A stretch of 64,000 nt of DNA from Bacteroidota bacterium (lineage in GTDB: Bacteria > Bacteroidota > Bacteroidia > JACPRZ01), in contig JACPRZ010000030.1 of the NCBI GenBank assembly GCA_016193485.1, forward strand, positions 62,001 to 126,000, in the 5' to 3' direction. Shown piece after piece: positions 26,530 through 35,764 of this stretch (position 1 is its first letter; the number at the start of each line of letters is the position of its first letter). The notes under the pieces were generated by a model, which ran no database searches, was not told where the DNA came from, and saw nothing but the letters and a program-made list of their open reading frames with translations. The position numbers and the translations under genes are program-made.

Positions 26530-26956
26530 GCCACAGATTCACTGATTATAATTATGAAATATTCAGAAAAAGAATATCCGTTACAAAAAGAAAGCTATCA
26601 AATTATTGGGATATGCATGGAAATTCATCGTATTTTAGGAAAGGGTTTATTGGAAATAGTTTATAAAGACGCTATTGAATATGAGGTTAAAAAGAAAAAA
26701 ATACCTTATGAACGTGAGAAAAAATATGAGATTGAATACAAAGGAATAATTCTTCCGCATTATTTCTTCGCTGATTTTGTAGTATTTGATAAAATAATAT
26801 TAGAAGTAAAAGCACAGAAAGGGATAGTTGATGACCATTATACCTGGTTAATAAATTATTTAGCAATATCTAAATGTCCTTTAGGATTGATAGTAAACTT
26901 TGGTGAAAACAGATTAATTACAAAAAGAGTAATATTTTAATCTGTGAATCTGTGGC
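26530..26956. repeat. Inverted-repeat cassette B around a GxxExxY gene
   Basis: The left arm 26530-26547 (GCCACAGATTCACTGATT) and the complement of the right arm 26939-26956 differ at one of 18 positions. The right arm begins within the TAA stop codon, and the left arm ends about 6 bp before the ATG. The 427-bp element contains only the GxxExxY gene. Confidence 0.85.
26554..26940 (+). CDS. GxxExxY protein (PD-(D/E)XK-like), cassette B
   Basis: A 128-residue GxxExxY-family protein. The motif is G31-L-L-E34-I-V-Y37. The PD-(D/E)XK-like core has D74 in FFADFVVFD and E84-x-K86 in IILEVKAQKG. The C-terminal LINYLAISKCPLGLIVNFGENRL is a family hallmark. It is very AT-rich and encoded by an element whose ends are almost perfect inverted repeats. 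It is only distantly similar in sequence to the copies at 12385 and 60384, so the three are not recent duplicates. Confidence 0.9.
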   Translation: MKYSEKEYPLQKESYQIIGICMEIHRILGKGLLEIVYKDAIEYEVKKKKIPYEREKKYEIEYKGIILPHYFFADFVVFDKIILEVKAQKGIVDDHYTWLINYLAISKCPLGLIVNFGENRLITKRVIF

Positions 26957-26996
26957 AATTTTGATTACCCATACAATCCGATATAGACCCAAAAAT

Positions 26997-28058
26997 ATGA
27001 AGTTCAGGTTCAGTATAATTGTTTTTCCTCTTGTGCTGATGTTTTTTGCTTTATCATTCAGGCAGGAAATCCAAAAGGAAAAACATTTCAAAAACCTCCG
27101 GCAATTGACTTTCGGGGGAGACAATGCCGAAGCATATTTTAGTCCCGATGCAAAAAAAATTGTGTTCCAGTCCAATAATCCCAAATGGAATCTTCAGTGT
27201 GATCAGATTTTCATGATGGATCTGTCCGTTTTACCCGACACTGCATTTATCCCCCCCATGCTCAGTACCGGGAAGGGCAGGACCACCTGCGCATTTTTTA
27301 TGACCGGGAACCGGCAAATCCTCTATTCATCAACACACCTCGGCAGCCATTCATGCCCGTCAACCGCAAATCTCCGTGCCGGTGGCAAATACCTGTGGCC
27401 CGTGTACAATGATTATGATATTTTTGTTTCTGATCTGGCCGGTAATATTATCAAACAATTAACCGACACTCCCGGTTATGATGCCGAAGCGGTGGTATCG
27501 CCAAAGGGCGATAAAATCGTTTTTACTTCCATCCGTTCCGGTGACCTTGAATTGTGGATCATGGATATTGACGGAAAAAATACGAGACGCCTGACGCACG
27601 ATCTGGGCTATGACGGTGGCGCCATGTTCTCACCGGATGGGGAAAAGATCGTCTTCAGGGCATGCCGGCCTGAAACAGATGAAGAGATTAATGAATACAA
27701 AGAAAATCTTGCAAAAGGACTTGTTGCTCCTACCCGTCTCGAAATTTTTACTATGAATGTTGACGGCACCGGACTGCAGCAGGTGACGAACCTTGGCAAG
27801 GCAAACTGGTCCCCATGCTTCCATCCTTCAGGGAAGAAAATCATTTTTTCTTCCAACCATCTTTCTCAAAAGGGTTATGATTTCCAGTTATTCATGATAA
27901 ATACCGATGGAACCGGATTAGAACAGATCACTGCCGAAAGCATCTTCAATTCATTTCCGAATTTCTCTTCTGACGGAAAATATTTTGTCTTCTGCTCCAA
28001 CCGCAACAACGGTGGAACGCATGATACGAATGTGTTTATAGCGGAGTGGGTGGAGTGA
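26997..28058 (+). CDS. TolB-like beta-propeller protein
   Basis: A 353-residue protein with an N-terminal signal or anchor segment (about 1-20) and six WD40-like PD40 repeats, each with xFSPDGxKIVFxS and a MDxDGxxxRxLT turn. This is the TolB/PD40 propeller found in periplasmic proteins. It lacks the N-terminal domain of true TolB. ATG 26997 was chosen over a start at 26952 inside cassette B's right arm. It may scaffold or sense in the periplasm. It is convergent with the next gene, 4 bp apart. Confidence 0.85.
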   Translation: MKFRFSIIVFPLVLMFFALSFRQEIQKEKHFKNLRQLTFGGDNAEAYFSPDAKKIVFQSNNPKWNLQCDQIFMMDLSVLPDTAFIPPMLSTGKGRTTCAFFMTGNRQILYSSTHLGSHSCPSTANLRAGGKYLWPVYNDYDIFVSDLAGNIIKQLTDTPGYDAEAVVSPKGDKIVFTSIRSGDLELWIMDIDGKNTRRLTHDLGYDGGAMFSPDGEKIVFRACRPETDEEINEYKENLAKGLVAPTRLEIFTMNVDGTGLQQVTNLGKANWSPCFHPSGKKIIFSSNHLSQKGYDFQLFMINTDGTGLEQITAESIFNSFPNFSSDGKYFVFCSNRNNGGTHDTNVFIAEWVE

Positions 28059-28062
28059 GAAC

Positions 28063-28539
28063 TTAGTAGGTAACTCCGCTGATTATTTCAGGAATCTCTT
28101 CAATCCTGCCGGACGCTTCAACCCGTACCGGTTCTGTAACCGATATTTTCCAGTCCGCGCTGATCCGTTTTATGCGGTAGTAAGCAATTCCTTTTGTCGG
28201 CAGAGTATCGGTATAGCAATACATGATAACCGGTTCGGGAGCGGTTCCTATGCCTTCTTTTGTGTCAATTATCCTGAAATCATCATTTCCGGTAAGTGAT
28301 CGCTCCACAAGATAGATGCAACTTGCGGTCTGACCCTGCACGAGCCATTTCAGATAGACATTTCCGCTGTTGTAAATGGCGTCAAACCTTACAAGGTGGG
28401 GCATTGCCTTATCAGCATTTTCATTGATGTTCAGCGGGATGCCATCCATGTTTTTTTGGGCTTGTACGGGCAGAATAAAAAATCCGATGACGCTTACCAG
28501 CATCATCAGGACGCTTAGGATCCGGATTATTGAGTTCAT
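28063..28539 (-). CDS. Exported protein of unknown function
   Basis: A 158-residue protein with a signal peptide (MNSIIRILSVLMMLVSVIGFFILPVQAQ). The rest looks like one fibronectin-III/Ig-type beta domain: VRFDAIYNSGNVYLKWLVQGQTASCIYLVERSLTGN, then YYRIKRISADWKISVTEPVRVEA. Such domains often precede T9SS sorting domains, but no sorting domain follows here. Start: a promoter box at 28599-28606 excludes the longest form (28617). ATG 28581 is possible, but 28539 begins directly at the signal peptide. Confidence 0.75.
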   Translation of the reverse strand: MNSIIRILSVLMMLVSVIGFFILPVQAQKNMDGIPLNINENADKAMPHLVRFDAIYNSGNVYLKWLVQGQTASCIYLVERSLTGNDDFRIIDTKEGIGTAPEPVIMYCYTDTLPTKGIAYYRIKRISADWKISVTEPVRVEASGRIEEIPEIISGVTY

Positions 28540-28598
28540 GATTGACAGGTTTTCAGGTTGGTTATTTGGTATTGTGCTCATTTCGCTTATTTCTGAAC

Positions 28599-28606
28599 CA
28601 AAGATA
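28599..28606 (-). promoter_or_regulatory. -7 box of the exported-protein gene
   Basis: Minus-strand TATCTTTG is an exact TAnnTTTG match, about 60 bp upstream of the chosen ATG at 28539. Confidence 0.5.
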
Positions 28607-28947
28607 CGGCAGCGCAATACCCCGATGCTACCCGAAGGCGGGGTTTTGATAACGGATGTAAGAATTTACAGGAAAATGTGAAATGGGAAGAAGATACGGG
28701 ATAGATTAAATGTAATGAGAATCAGTGAGCGAAAGCCATAGTAACGGCAGGGGTCCGCCTTTGGTGGAGGATTTGAGGCTTGTTATACTGATGCTGATTA
28801 GATTTAAATAAAAACACCCCCCGCCCCCTCTTGATAGGGATTAGGCGTCCCCCTCTATTAAGAGGGGGAAAGAGGGGGTGTGTCAAGGTTCACTACAAAC
28901 ATGGCAACTATCAATAGTTGATTCGTTTAGTAAACTTGGGACTTTCA
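28607..28947. other. Gene-free stretch with GC-rich hairpins
   Basis: No convincing gene is seen. At 28849-28868 CCCCCTCT, ATTA and AGAGGGGG form a perfect hairpin. Around it, ACACCCCC at 28814-28821 and its complement near 28874-28881 form larger arms. A TATACTGATGCTGA motif near 28776 is shared with the complement of 58334-58347. A similar GC-rich hairpin occurs at 62191-62215, so this is probably a dispersed repeat. Confidence 0.6.
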
Positions 28948-30492
28948 TTACAACGGTATATTCCCGTGCTTTTTCCGTGGAAGGTTATCAACTTTATTCT
29001 TCAGCATATCAAACGCCCTGATCAACTTAATGCGGGTTTCTTCGGGTTTGATGACCTCATCAATATAGCCCCTTTCGGCAGCGCGGTAGGGGTTAGCGAA
29101 AAACTCCCGGTACTCTTTTTCTTTTTCCTTCATCCTCGCTTCAGGATCGACAGATTTTTTTATTTCATCCTTAAAAATGATTTCAATTGCTCCCCGTGGG
29201 CCCATGACGGCAATTTCTGCCGAAGGCCACGCATAATTCATATCGGCACCGATATGTTTGGAGTTCATCACATCATAGGCGCCACCGTACGCCTTGCGGG
29301 TGATGACCGTAATGCGGGGAACGGTCGCCTCGCTGAAAGCGTAGAGAAGTTTTGCGCCATTGGTGATGATGGCATTCCATTCCTGGTCAGTACCGGGAAG
29401 GAAGCCGGGAACATCAACAAAAACAAGCAAGGGGATATTGAAGCAATCGCAAAAGCGCACAAAACGGGCTCCCTTCATAGATGATTTGATATCGAGAACA
29501 CCCGCGAGGTGTGCCGGCTGATTCGCCACTATTCCGATACTCCTGCCGCCAAGCCGTGCAAATCCCACCACAATATTTTCGGCAAACTCCCGGTGAACTT
29601 CAAGAAAAGAATCTTCATCGGTTACTCCGGTAATGACATCCTTTATATCATAGGGTTGATTGGAATTTGCCGGGATAATGGAAGTTAAGTCCGGACGCAA
29701 TTCATTTCCTGTAATAGAATATTGAACCTGTGGCGGCTGGTCTTCACAGTTCTGCGGGATGTATGCGAGAAGTTTTTTTATAGCAGCGATACATTCTGCT
29801 TCATTTCCACAGGCAAAATGGGCAACACCCGATTTTGCGGAATGAGCGTGTGCACCTCCAAGGTCATCAAAGGATACTTCCTCGTGGGTAACCGTTTTCA
29901 CTACATTAGGCCCGGTCACAAACATGTGCGATGTGTTTTCCACCATCAGGATAAAATCGGTGATGGCGGGCGAGTAAACTGCCCCACCGGCACAGGGACC
30001 CATAACTGCGGAAATCTGGGGGATAACTCCCGATGCGATGGTGTTGCGGTAAAAAATGTCGGCATAGCCGCCCAGCGAAACCACCCCTTCCTGGATGCGC
30101 GCCCCCCCCGAATCGTTGAGTCCGATCAATGGCGCTCCGTTTTTAAGGGCAAGATCCATGATGCGGCATATCTTGGCAGCATGGGCTTCGGCAAGCGAGC
30201 CGCCAAAAACGGTGAAATCCTGTGCGAAAACATAAACGAGCCGGCCGTTTACGGTTCCGTATCCGGTGACAACACCGTCACCGGGAATTTTCTGGCGGTC
30301 AAGTCCGAATTCCGATGAGCGGTGTGTGACAAAAGCACCTGTTTCTTCAAATGATCCTTCATCTAAAAGCAGTTGCAACCGTTCGCGCGCAGTGAGTTTG
30401 CCCTTTTTGTGCTGGGATGAGATGCGCTCTTCACCGCCTCCCATCAGGGCCTCACTACGCTTTTGATCTAATATTTTGAATTGGTCAGACAT
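28948..30492 (-). CDS. Acyl-CoA (propionyl/methylmalonyl-CoA type) carboxyltransferase beta subunit
   Basis: A 514-residue biotin-dependent carboxyltransferase subunit that moves the carboxyl group between carboxybiotin and an acyl-CoA. It is best matched to propionyl-CoA carboxylase beta or methylmalonyl-CoA decarboxylase alpha. Hallmarks are [73 protein letters not shown] and [21 protein letters not shown]. No biotin carboxylase, biotin carrier or epimerase is adjacent. The ATG at 30492 was chosen because [12 protein letters not shown] aligns with the family N terminus. A C8 tract (30112-30119) encodes DSGGAR. Confidence 0.93.
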   Translation of the reverse strand: MSDQFKILDQKRSEALMGGGEERISSQHKKGKLTARERLQLLLDEGSFEETGAFVTHRSSEFGLDRQKIPGDGVVTGYGTVNGRLVYVFAQDFTVFGGSLAEAHAAKICRIMDLALKNGAPLIGLNDSGGARIQEGVVSLGGYADIFYRNTIASGVIPQISAVMGPCAGGAVYSPAITDFILMVENTSHMFVTGPNVVKTVTHEEVSFDDLGGAHAHSAKSGVAHFACGNEAECIAAIKKLLAYIPQNCEDQPPQVQYSITGNELRPDLTSIIPANSNQPYDIKDVITGVTDEDSFLEVHREFAENIVVGFARLGGRSIGIVANQPAHLAGVLDIKSSMKGARFVRFCDCFNIPLLVFVDVPGFLPGTDQEWNAIITNGAKLLYAFSEATVPRITVITRKAYGGAYDVMNSKHIGADMNYAWPSAEIAVMGPRGAIEIIFKDEIKKSVDPEARMKEKEKEYREFFANPYRAAERGYIDEVIKPEETRIKLIRAFDMLKNKVDNLPRKKHGNIPL

Positions 30493-30513
30493 ATAATATA
30501 TCAATTATCTTTT

Positions 30514-30885
30514 TCAAATATGGAAAGGTATGGATTTTATTCTTATTCTGTAGGGTTCAATAATGACAATACTTCCTTTTGTCAACGGTTCTTTTAAATT
30601 ATCAAGATTATTGATCAGCAGGTTAGTTTGGCGGACGGGTTCCCTCTCACTACCCTTGCGAAAAATTATCACCGAGGGTTTATTCTTTTTCCATCGGGAT
30701 AAAATGAAGCCAAAATCAGTGTCAGCGGTAATAATAATTCTGTCGTTGCTGTAAGCATAGCGGAAAATTACATGGTCGGAGGCATTGTGCAATTGTATAT
30801 CCCGTACATGTTGTGCATCCAAACCTGATTTCTTTAATTGTCTTGCAACAATTGGAGACAACGCATTGTCAATTAAAAAGCGCAT
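30514..30885 (-). CDS. DUF5615 PIN-like toxin-type protein
   Basis: A 123-residue DUF5615 protein. MRFLIDNALSPIVARQLKKSGLDAQHVRDI, then RIIITADTDFGFIL, then KPSVIIFRKGSE show the acidic residues (D6, and D in TADTDF) of the PIN-like fold. With the DUF433 gene 2 bp upstream it forms a standard two-gene module considered toxin-antitoxin-like, with predicted RNase activity that is not shown here. It lies 21 bp upstream of the carboxyltransferase gene on the same strand, so read-through is possible. Confidence 0.85.
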   Translation of the reverse strand: MRFLIDNALSPIVARQLKKSGLDAQHVRDIQLHNASDHVIFRYAYSNDRIIITADTDFGFILSRWKKNKPSVIIFRKGSEREPVRQTNLLINNLDNLKEPLTKGSIVIIEPYRIRIKSIPFHI

Positions 30886-30887
30886 TA

Positions 30888-31112
30888 TTATACTATAACC
30901 GGAAGTTCTTTTTCTCTTACGGTTTCGGCCGCAAAATTAAGTGCCTCTTTAATATCTTCAGGTGTAAGATCTGGATAATATTTCAGAATTTTCCTAACAG
31001 ATGTTCCCTGTGCAAGCATCGTTACTATTGTTGCAACGGGAATTCTTAACTTTCTTATACAGGGTTCTCCTCCCATCTGATCCGGATGTATTGTTATTCT
31101 TTTAAATTTCAT
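30888..31112 (-). CDS. DUF433 antitoxin-like protein (intact pair)
   Basis: A 74-residue DUF433 protein: KRITIHPDQMGGEPCIRKLRIPVATIVTMLAQGTSVRKILKYYPDLTPEDIKEALNFAAETV. The ATG at 31112 (MKFKRITIH) was preferred to 31136 because the promoter box overlaps the longer leader. It is followed after 2 bp by DUF5615. It resembles the orphan DUF433 protein at 7753-7989 in all conserved positions. Confidence 0.87.
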   Translation of the reverse strand: MKFKRITIHPDQMGGEPCIRKLRIPVATIVTMLAQGTSVRKILKYYPDLTPEDIKEALNFAAETVREKELPVIV

Positions 31113-31133
31113 TGCAGGTAAGAATTTCCTTGG

Positions 31134-31141
31134 CAAAAGTA
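31134..31141 (-). promoter_or_regulatory. -7 box of the DUF433-DUF5615 module
   Basis: Minus-strand TACTTTTG matches TAnnTTTG, 21 bp before the ATG at 31112. Confidence 0.5.
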
Positions 31142-31207
31142 CAAATAAATTATCAGATGTCTTGAAATAGATTTCCCCATCTTAAATTACTATTGCATTT
31201 TATTGGG

Positions 31208-31215
31208 TATCTTTG
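31208..31215 (+). promoter_or_regulatory. -7 box overlapping the annotated start of the glycosyltransferase
   Basis: TATCTTTG is an exact TAnnTTTG match only 2 bp before ATG 31218. If used, transcription would begin at or after that ATG, implying a later start such as GTG 31281. Confidence 0.45.
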
Positions 31216-31217
31216 AA

Positions 31218-32681
31218 ATGATTTTACGGAAATCTACAAATCAACAGATTCCAGTCATAAACTTATTTACGGGAACAAATGTGAAAAATTTTCATCTCTC
31301 AATTTTTATACCTGCCCTTACCCCTTTTATTTGGATAATTTTATTTCTCTTCCTTTTAAATTTTACCTGGTTTTATTCTATCCTGAAAATAAACCCTTCC
31401 GGCTTTTTCTCGTTTGATTCCTATCAATACATTAACCTTGCAGGAAATATTCTTCACCACGCTTCCTTCAGCCAGTCGGAACAACCGCCTCTTATTCAGG
31501 ACCCGTATCGAACGCCTCTGTATCCGCTTTTTCTTGCTGTAATCTACCCGGCAGGTTCTGAAATTGCAGTAGTTATTTTGCAGATTCTTTTATCTGCAGG
31601 AACCGTTCTTTTGGTTTGTCGTATTACATTGCTGTTTATTGAAAATAAAATTGCCGCCACGCTGGCAGGTATATTTTATGCGCTTGATATTCCCACATTG
31701 GTTTTTAATAATCAGATTATGACCGAAACGCTTTTTACTTTTTTGCTCATGCTGTCGGTTTATTTTTTTCTGAAGTTTATTAATGATGATTCAGGTGCAA
31801 AAAGCAAAACCTTGTTTCTTTCGGGATTTTTTCTGGGCCTTTCCATCCTTTGCCGACCCATCGCAATCTTCCTGCCGCTCATTCTAATTCTTGTTTTAGC
31901 AGGAACTATATTCCGGAAAAAGGTCAATGCTCCGGTAAGAAATTTTGTTTATCCTGTTGTCGCATTTACCGGCCCGCTGCTGCTTACCGTCCTGCTATGG
32001 TACATCCGTAATTACCTTGTTTTTGGAAATCTCTTTTTCAGTTTGATAGGTCCGGTCAACATGTGTAATTTTCACGGAGCCGCTGTTTATGCCCGTGTCA
32101 ATAACATGGAGTTTTATGCCGCACGGGAAAAATTCTGGAAGGAACTGGAAGAGGATGCCCCCGTGAGAATAAGCGAGGATGTAACCGTCTATACCAAATA
32201 CATTGCAGGCAAATCACTTAAATTAATGGCCGGACATCCAGTCACCGCCATACGAAACCAGGTAACCGGAATGTTGCACCTCTTATTTAAACCCCTGCGC
32301 GGGGATATTGACCGGCAACTTGGTTTTGTAAAGGGATTTACAACAATTACCCCCCTTGAATCGGATTCCGGGGCCGATATCTTTAGCGCTTTACCAAGTA
32401 AATCCGGGAAGATTACGCAGTTGCTTGTATTTTACCAGTTCTTCTGGATGATTATTGTTTATTGCGGGACACTCTTGTCAATGGTTGTTCTTTTCAGAAG
32501 AAAAAATTATCTTGTTCTTGCACTTGTTTTCGGGATAATTGTTTATTTTACTTTAGTAACTACTCCCCCTTTAACCTATGCGCGATTCCGCGTTCCGTTA
32601 ATTCCTTTGTTAGCAATTTTAGGTGCTATCGGGTTAACCTCACTCTTTAAACCTCGTATTTTTGCTTCACAAGTAAAGTGA
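31218..32681 (+). CDS. Integral-membrane glycosyltransferase (GT39/ArnT-like)
   Basis: This roughly 487-residue protein has ten or more hydrophobic segments. The first periplasmic loop includes FFSFDSYQYINLAGNILHHASFSQS and YRTPLYPLFLAVIYP, with the acidic residue typical of GT-C enzymes that use polyprenyl-phosphate sugars. NQIMTETLFTFLLMLSVYFFLKF and GFFLGLSILCRPIAIFLPL are typical of the PMT/ArnT superfamily. Donor and acceptor are unknown. Start is uncertain: ATG 31218 overlaps a promoter box, and GTG 31281 (VKNFHLSIF) would still keep the first helix. It ends 3 bp before the next gene, forming an operon. Confidence 0.8.
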   Translation: MILRKSTNQQIPVINLFTGTNVKNFHLSIFIPALTPFIWIILFLFLLNFTWFYSILKINPSGFFSFDSYQYINLAGNILHHASFSQSEQPPLIQDPYRTPLYPLFLAVIYPAGSEIAVVILQILLSAGTVLLVCRITLLFIENKIAATLAGIFYALDIPTLVFNNQIMTETLFTFLLMLSVYFFLKFINDDSGAKSKTLFLSGFFLGLSILCRPIAIFLPLILILVLAGTIFRKKVNAPVRNFVYPVVAFTGPLLLTVLLWYIRNYLVFGNLFFSLIGPVNMCNFHGAAVYARVNNMEFYAAREKFWKELEEDAPVRISEDVTVYTKYIAGKSLKLMAGHPVTAIRNQVTGMLHLLFKPLRGDIDRQLGFVKGFTTITPLESDSGADIFSALPSKSGKITQLLVFYQFFWMIIVYCGTLLSMVVLFRRKNYLVLALVFGIIVYFTLVTTPPLTYARFRVPLIPLLAILGAIGLTSLFKPRIFASQVK

Positions 32682-32684
32682 TTC

Positions 32685-35477
32685 ATGTTCAGGAAAATAT
32701 TTTTTGCGCTCTTTATTCTTCTTTTCGCGCTTCTCATCTATGCGGTCTATTATTATGTTAAACTCATCGGCACCCCGGCAAGCATCACCTTCAATGCAGT
32801 ACCCCTGAATGCCATTGTTGTAATGGAATTCCGTGATGTAAAGAACGCATGGAAATCAATAAATGAATCCAATTCTCTCTGGAAACAGTTGACCCGCACC
32901 GGTTATTTTCGCGAAGCAGGTGAAAATGGTGCATACCTTGATTCGTTGATTGCGATCCACAGTTCGCTGGATGATCTGCTGCAATACCGCCCGGCTTTGA
33001 TGTCTCTCCATCGCACAGGATCAAAAGAGATCGGTTTTCTTTTTGTGTTTGCAGTTCCTCCATCCATAAGTAATCCGGAGATTCATGAAGCAGTAATGGA
33101 ATGTTCCGTCCTGGTAAGAGCGAAACGGCAATATGATGATGCTGAGATCATTGAAATCAATCTTCCTGGAAATAAAACGGGTAATACCAAAGGAGAGGAA
33201 CTGTTTACCTATTCTGTTTACAAAAATCTTTTTATCGGGGCGTTTTCGCCATTGCTTGTCGAGGATGCAATACGGCAACTGAACAGCGGTATTTCGTTAG
33301 CCGGTCAGCCGGCATTTGAATCCCTGATGAAGACAGCCGACAAAAAGAGCGATGCCAATGTTTTCATCAACTTCGGACAGGTGCAAACATTTTTTTCTCT
33401 TTTCATCAAACCCGCATACCAGGAAAGCGTGCAGTCATTTCACTCGTTCGCATCATGGTGTGAAACAGATCTGGCCATTACAGCCGATGGTATTACGGCA
33501 GGTGGTTTTACCGTTGCCGATGATTCTTCCGGGCAACTCCTGACCGTTTTTTCAGGAAAGCAAACCCCTCCCATGAATGTGGCGCGTATCATGCCGGACA
33601 ATACCTCATTTTATACCGGTTATACAGTATGGGACGCAGAGCAAATGTTGTACCGGTACCGGCAATACCTCGGACAAACCGGAAAGTCGCATGATTATGA
33701 GAACCGGGTAAGAAAAATCAAATCAACCGGAGAGCCGGGATTTCACTGCCCTTTTATTCCGGGAATTGGCGGAGAGATCGCATTTTTCATTACAAAACCT
33801 GACTCGACCGGGTTTTTGGAGAATTGTTATGCCGCTGTGCAATTTTCTTCGGCCGAAATATTTTCTGAAAGCATCAGGGAGATGATGAGCGACAGCATTC
33901 CGTCAGGGATGGAAATGGTTTATGAGTACAAAGAATATGAGATCCGGTATTTCCCTGATAGAAGTTTCTTATCGCTGCTTCCTTTTTTTCCGTTTCCGGA
34001 ATCAACCGGAGTGTGGTACGCATTTCTGGATGAATATGCGGTTTTTGGATTCAGCCGCACATCGGTGCAAAAAGCCGTTGACGCTTACCTCAACGGGAAA
34101 ACGCTGGCAAATAATTCCGATTACAATTTTTTTATCGGGAAACTTGCTTCCAATGCCACATTATCTTTATTCTGCAATACCGGTTTAGCGGTGGAACTTG
34201 CCGCACACTTTGCAAACAGGGATGCTGCAGGTAGTTTGAAAACAATAATGGCCTCCGATTCAGAAAACGTGACCGGAATGGCTGCCCTGCAGTTTTTCCC
34301 GGGGGACGACATGGTTTTTACAAATATTAACGCGGAATTTTTCAAAAGCAAAGTGGTATCGGCCAAAGAACCTGCTCTGAAACGGCTTTATATGGCCGAT
34401 ACCTCTTTTTCGGGCACACCTTTTCTTGTAATCAATCATAATTCAAAAATGAAAGAGATTTTTTTACAGGACGATGGCGGAACCGTTTACCTGTGGGATA
34501 ATTCTGGCGCGCTCTTGTGGAAGAAAAAACTGAATGAAAAAATCTCTGGTGATGTGATCCAAGTGGATGCCCTTTGCAATAACAAACTGCAATACCTTTT
34601 CAGCACACGTAGTACAATTCACCTGATTGACCGGAAAGGCAATTATGTAGTGGGATTCCCCGTAAAACTTACATCCCCGGCTTGTGCGCCTCTCTCGGTT
34701 TTCGATTACGACCGTAACCGCCAGTACAGGATTTTTATACCCTGCCGCGATAAAAAAATTTATAGTTTCGATATCTCCGGTAAACCGGTGGAAGGATGGC
34801 AGGCAGGAGTTTCAGCCGCCCCTGTTTTCCTGCCGTTGCAATATTTTTCAATGAAGGGAAAGGACTACATTGTTTATGTTGACAGTGCGGGAAATATTTA
34901 TGCAACCGGCAGGAAGGGAGAGGTAAGAGCGGAATTCAGGGACCGTTTGTCTGTGTCTCCGATGAACTCCTTTTACATTGATGCTGCTGATGATCTGAAT
35001 AAAACCGCATTGGTATCTACCGATTCGGCAGGAACCGTCCATTTTATCCGGTTCGGTAACCGACACGACACCATATCTTTTGATGTTTTTTCATCCGGAC
35101 ATTTTTTTGTTTATGAAGATATCAATAATGACCTCGAAAAGGAATTTATCTTCCTGGATAAGGATTTACTCCAGGTATTCGGAAAGAACAGGGAAGAACG
35201 GATTACGTATAACTTCAACCGTTTTGCCAACCACCCCCCCGTAATTTTTGAACTGCCCGGCATAGGGAAAACATTAGGAATTGTCATTGACCGGACTTCT
35301 GAAATTTTTCTCTTTTCGCCAGACGGCAAACTCCTCCCCGGTTTTCCGCTTCAGGGGAATACTTCTTTTGCAGTCGGAGACCTTTTATCAAATAATACGT
35401 ATCACCTTATTGCAGGAACTTCCGAAGGAATAGCAGATTATGAACTGGCGGGGTTAGTTGCGAAAACTGCTAAATAA
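32685..35477 (+). CDS. Membrane-anchored protein with C-terminal beta-propeller
   Basis: A 930-residue protein. One N-terminal transmembrane segment (about 3-25) precedes a 500-residue region with VMEFRDVKNAWKSINESNSLWKQLTRTGYF and long amphipathic beta strands, resembling the DUF3352 type. The C-terminal 350 residues form a PQQ/VCBS-like propeller (FLQDDGGTVYLWDNSGALLWKKKL, IHLIDRKGNYVVGFPVKL, IYSFDISGKPVEGWQAG, LFSPDGKLLPGFPL). It is probably periplasmic or surface exposed. It follows the glycosyltransferase by 3 bp. No enzymatic role is evident. Confidence 0.78.
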   Translation: MFRKIFFALFILLFALLIYAVYYYVKLIGTPASITFNAVPLNAIVVMEFRDVKNAWKSINESNSLWKQLTRTGYFREAGENGAYLDSLIAIHSSLDDLLQYRPALMSLHRTGSKEIGFLFVFAVPPSISNPEIHEAVMECSVLVRAKRQYDDAEIIEINLPGNKTGNTKGEELFTYSVYKNLFIGAFSPLLVEDAIRQLNSGISLAGQPAFESLMKTADKKSDANVFINFGQVQTFFSLFIKPAYQESVQSFHSFASWCETDLAITADGITAGGFTVADDSSGQLLTVFSGKQTPPMNVARIMPDNTSFYTGYTVWDAEQMLYRYRQYLGQTGKSHDYENRVRKIKSTGEPGFHCPFIPGIGGEIAFFITKPDSTGFLENCYAAVQFSSAEIFSESIREMMSDSIPSGMEMVYEYKEYEIRYFPDRSFLSLLPFFPFPESTGVWYAFLDEYAVFGFSRTSVQKAVDAYLNGKTLANNSDYNFFIGKLASNATLSLFCNTGLAVELAAHFANRDAAGSLKTIMASDSENVTGMAALQFFPGDDMVFTNINAEFFKSKVVSAKEPALKRLYMADTSFSGTPFLVINHNSKMKEIFLQDDGGTVYLWDNSGALLWKKKLNEKISGDVIQVDALCNNKLQYLFSTRSTIHLIDRKGNYVVGFPVKLTSPACAPLSVFDYDRNRQYRIFIPCRDKKIYSFDISGKPVEGWQAGVSAAPVFLPLQYFSMKGKDYIVYVDSAGNIYATGRKGEVRAEFRDRLSVSPMNSFYIDAADDLNKTALVSTDSAGTVHFIRFGNRHDTISFDVFSSGHFFVYEDINNDLEKEFIFLDKDLLQVFGKNREERITYNFNRFANHPPVIFELPGIGKTLGIVIDRTSEIFLFSPDGKLLPGFPLQGNTSFAVGDLLSNNTYHLIAGTSEGIADYELAGLVAKTAK

Positions 35478-35764
35478 AATTATATCTTTACAATTGGCGT
35501 TTCATTTTTATCGTTTTTGTATCTATTTAGAAACATAAATATTTTTTAGTCAACCTATTACTGAAAACTGATGGCAGATATTATTACCCTCCGCGTTGGG
35601 CAGGGTTAGTTTCCATCATGTCAGGGGCAATTAAATTTTTCATCTGGATAGTTTTTATCTCTTATTAACAATGCATTGTTTATATTTATGGTGATATTTT
35701 TTATTGCAGAATGAAAACTCGTCTTATTTTTACAAACGGAAATTACCTATAAAAACACTAACCT

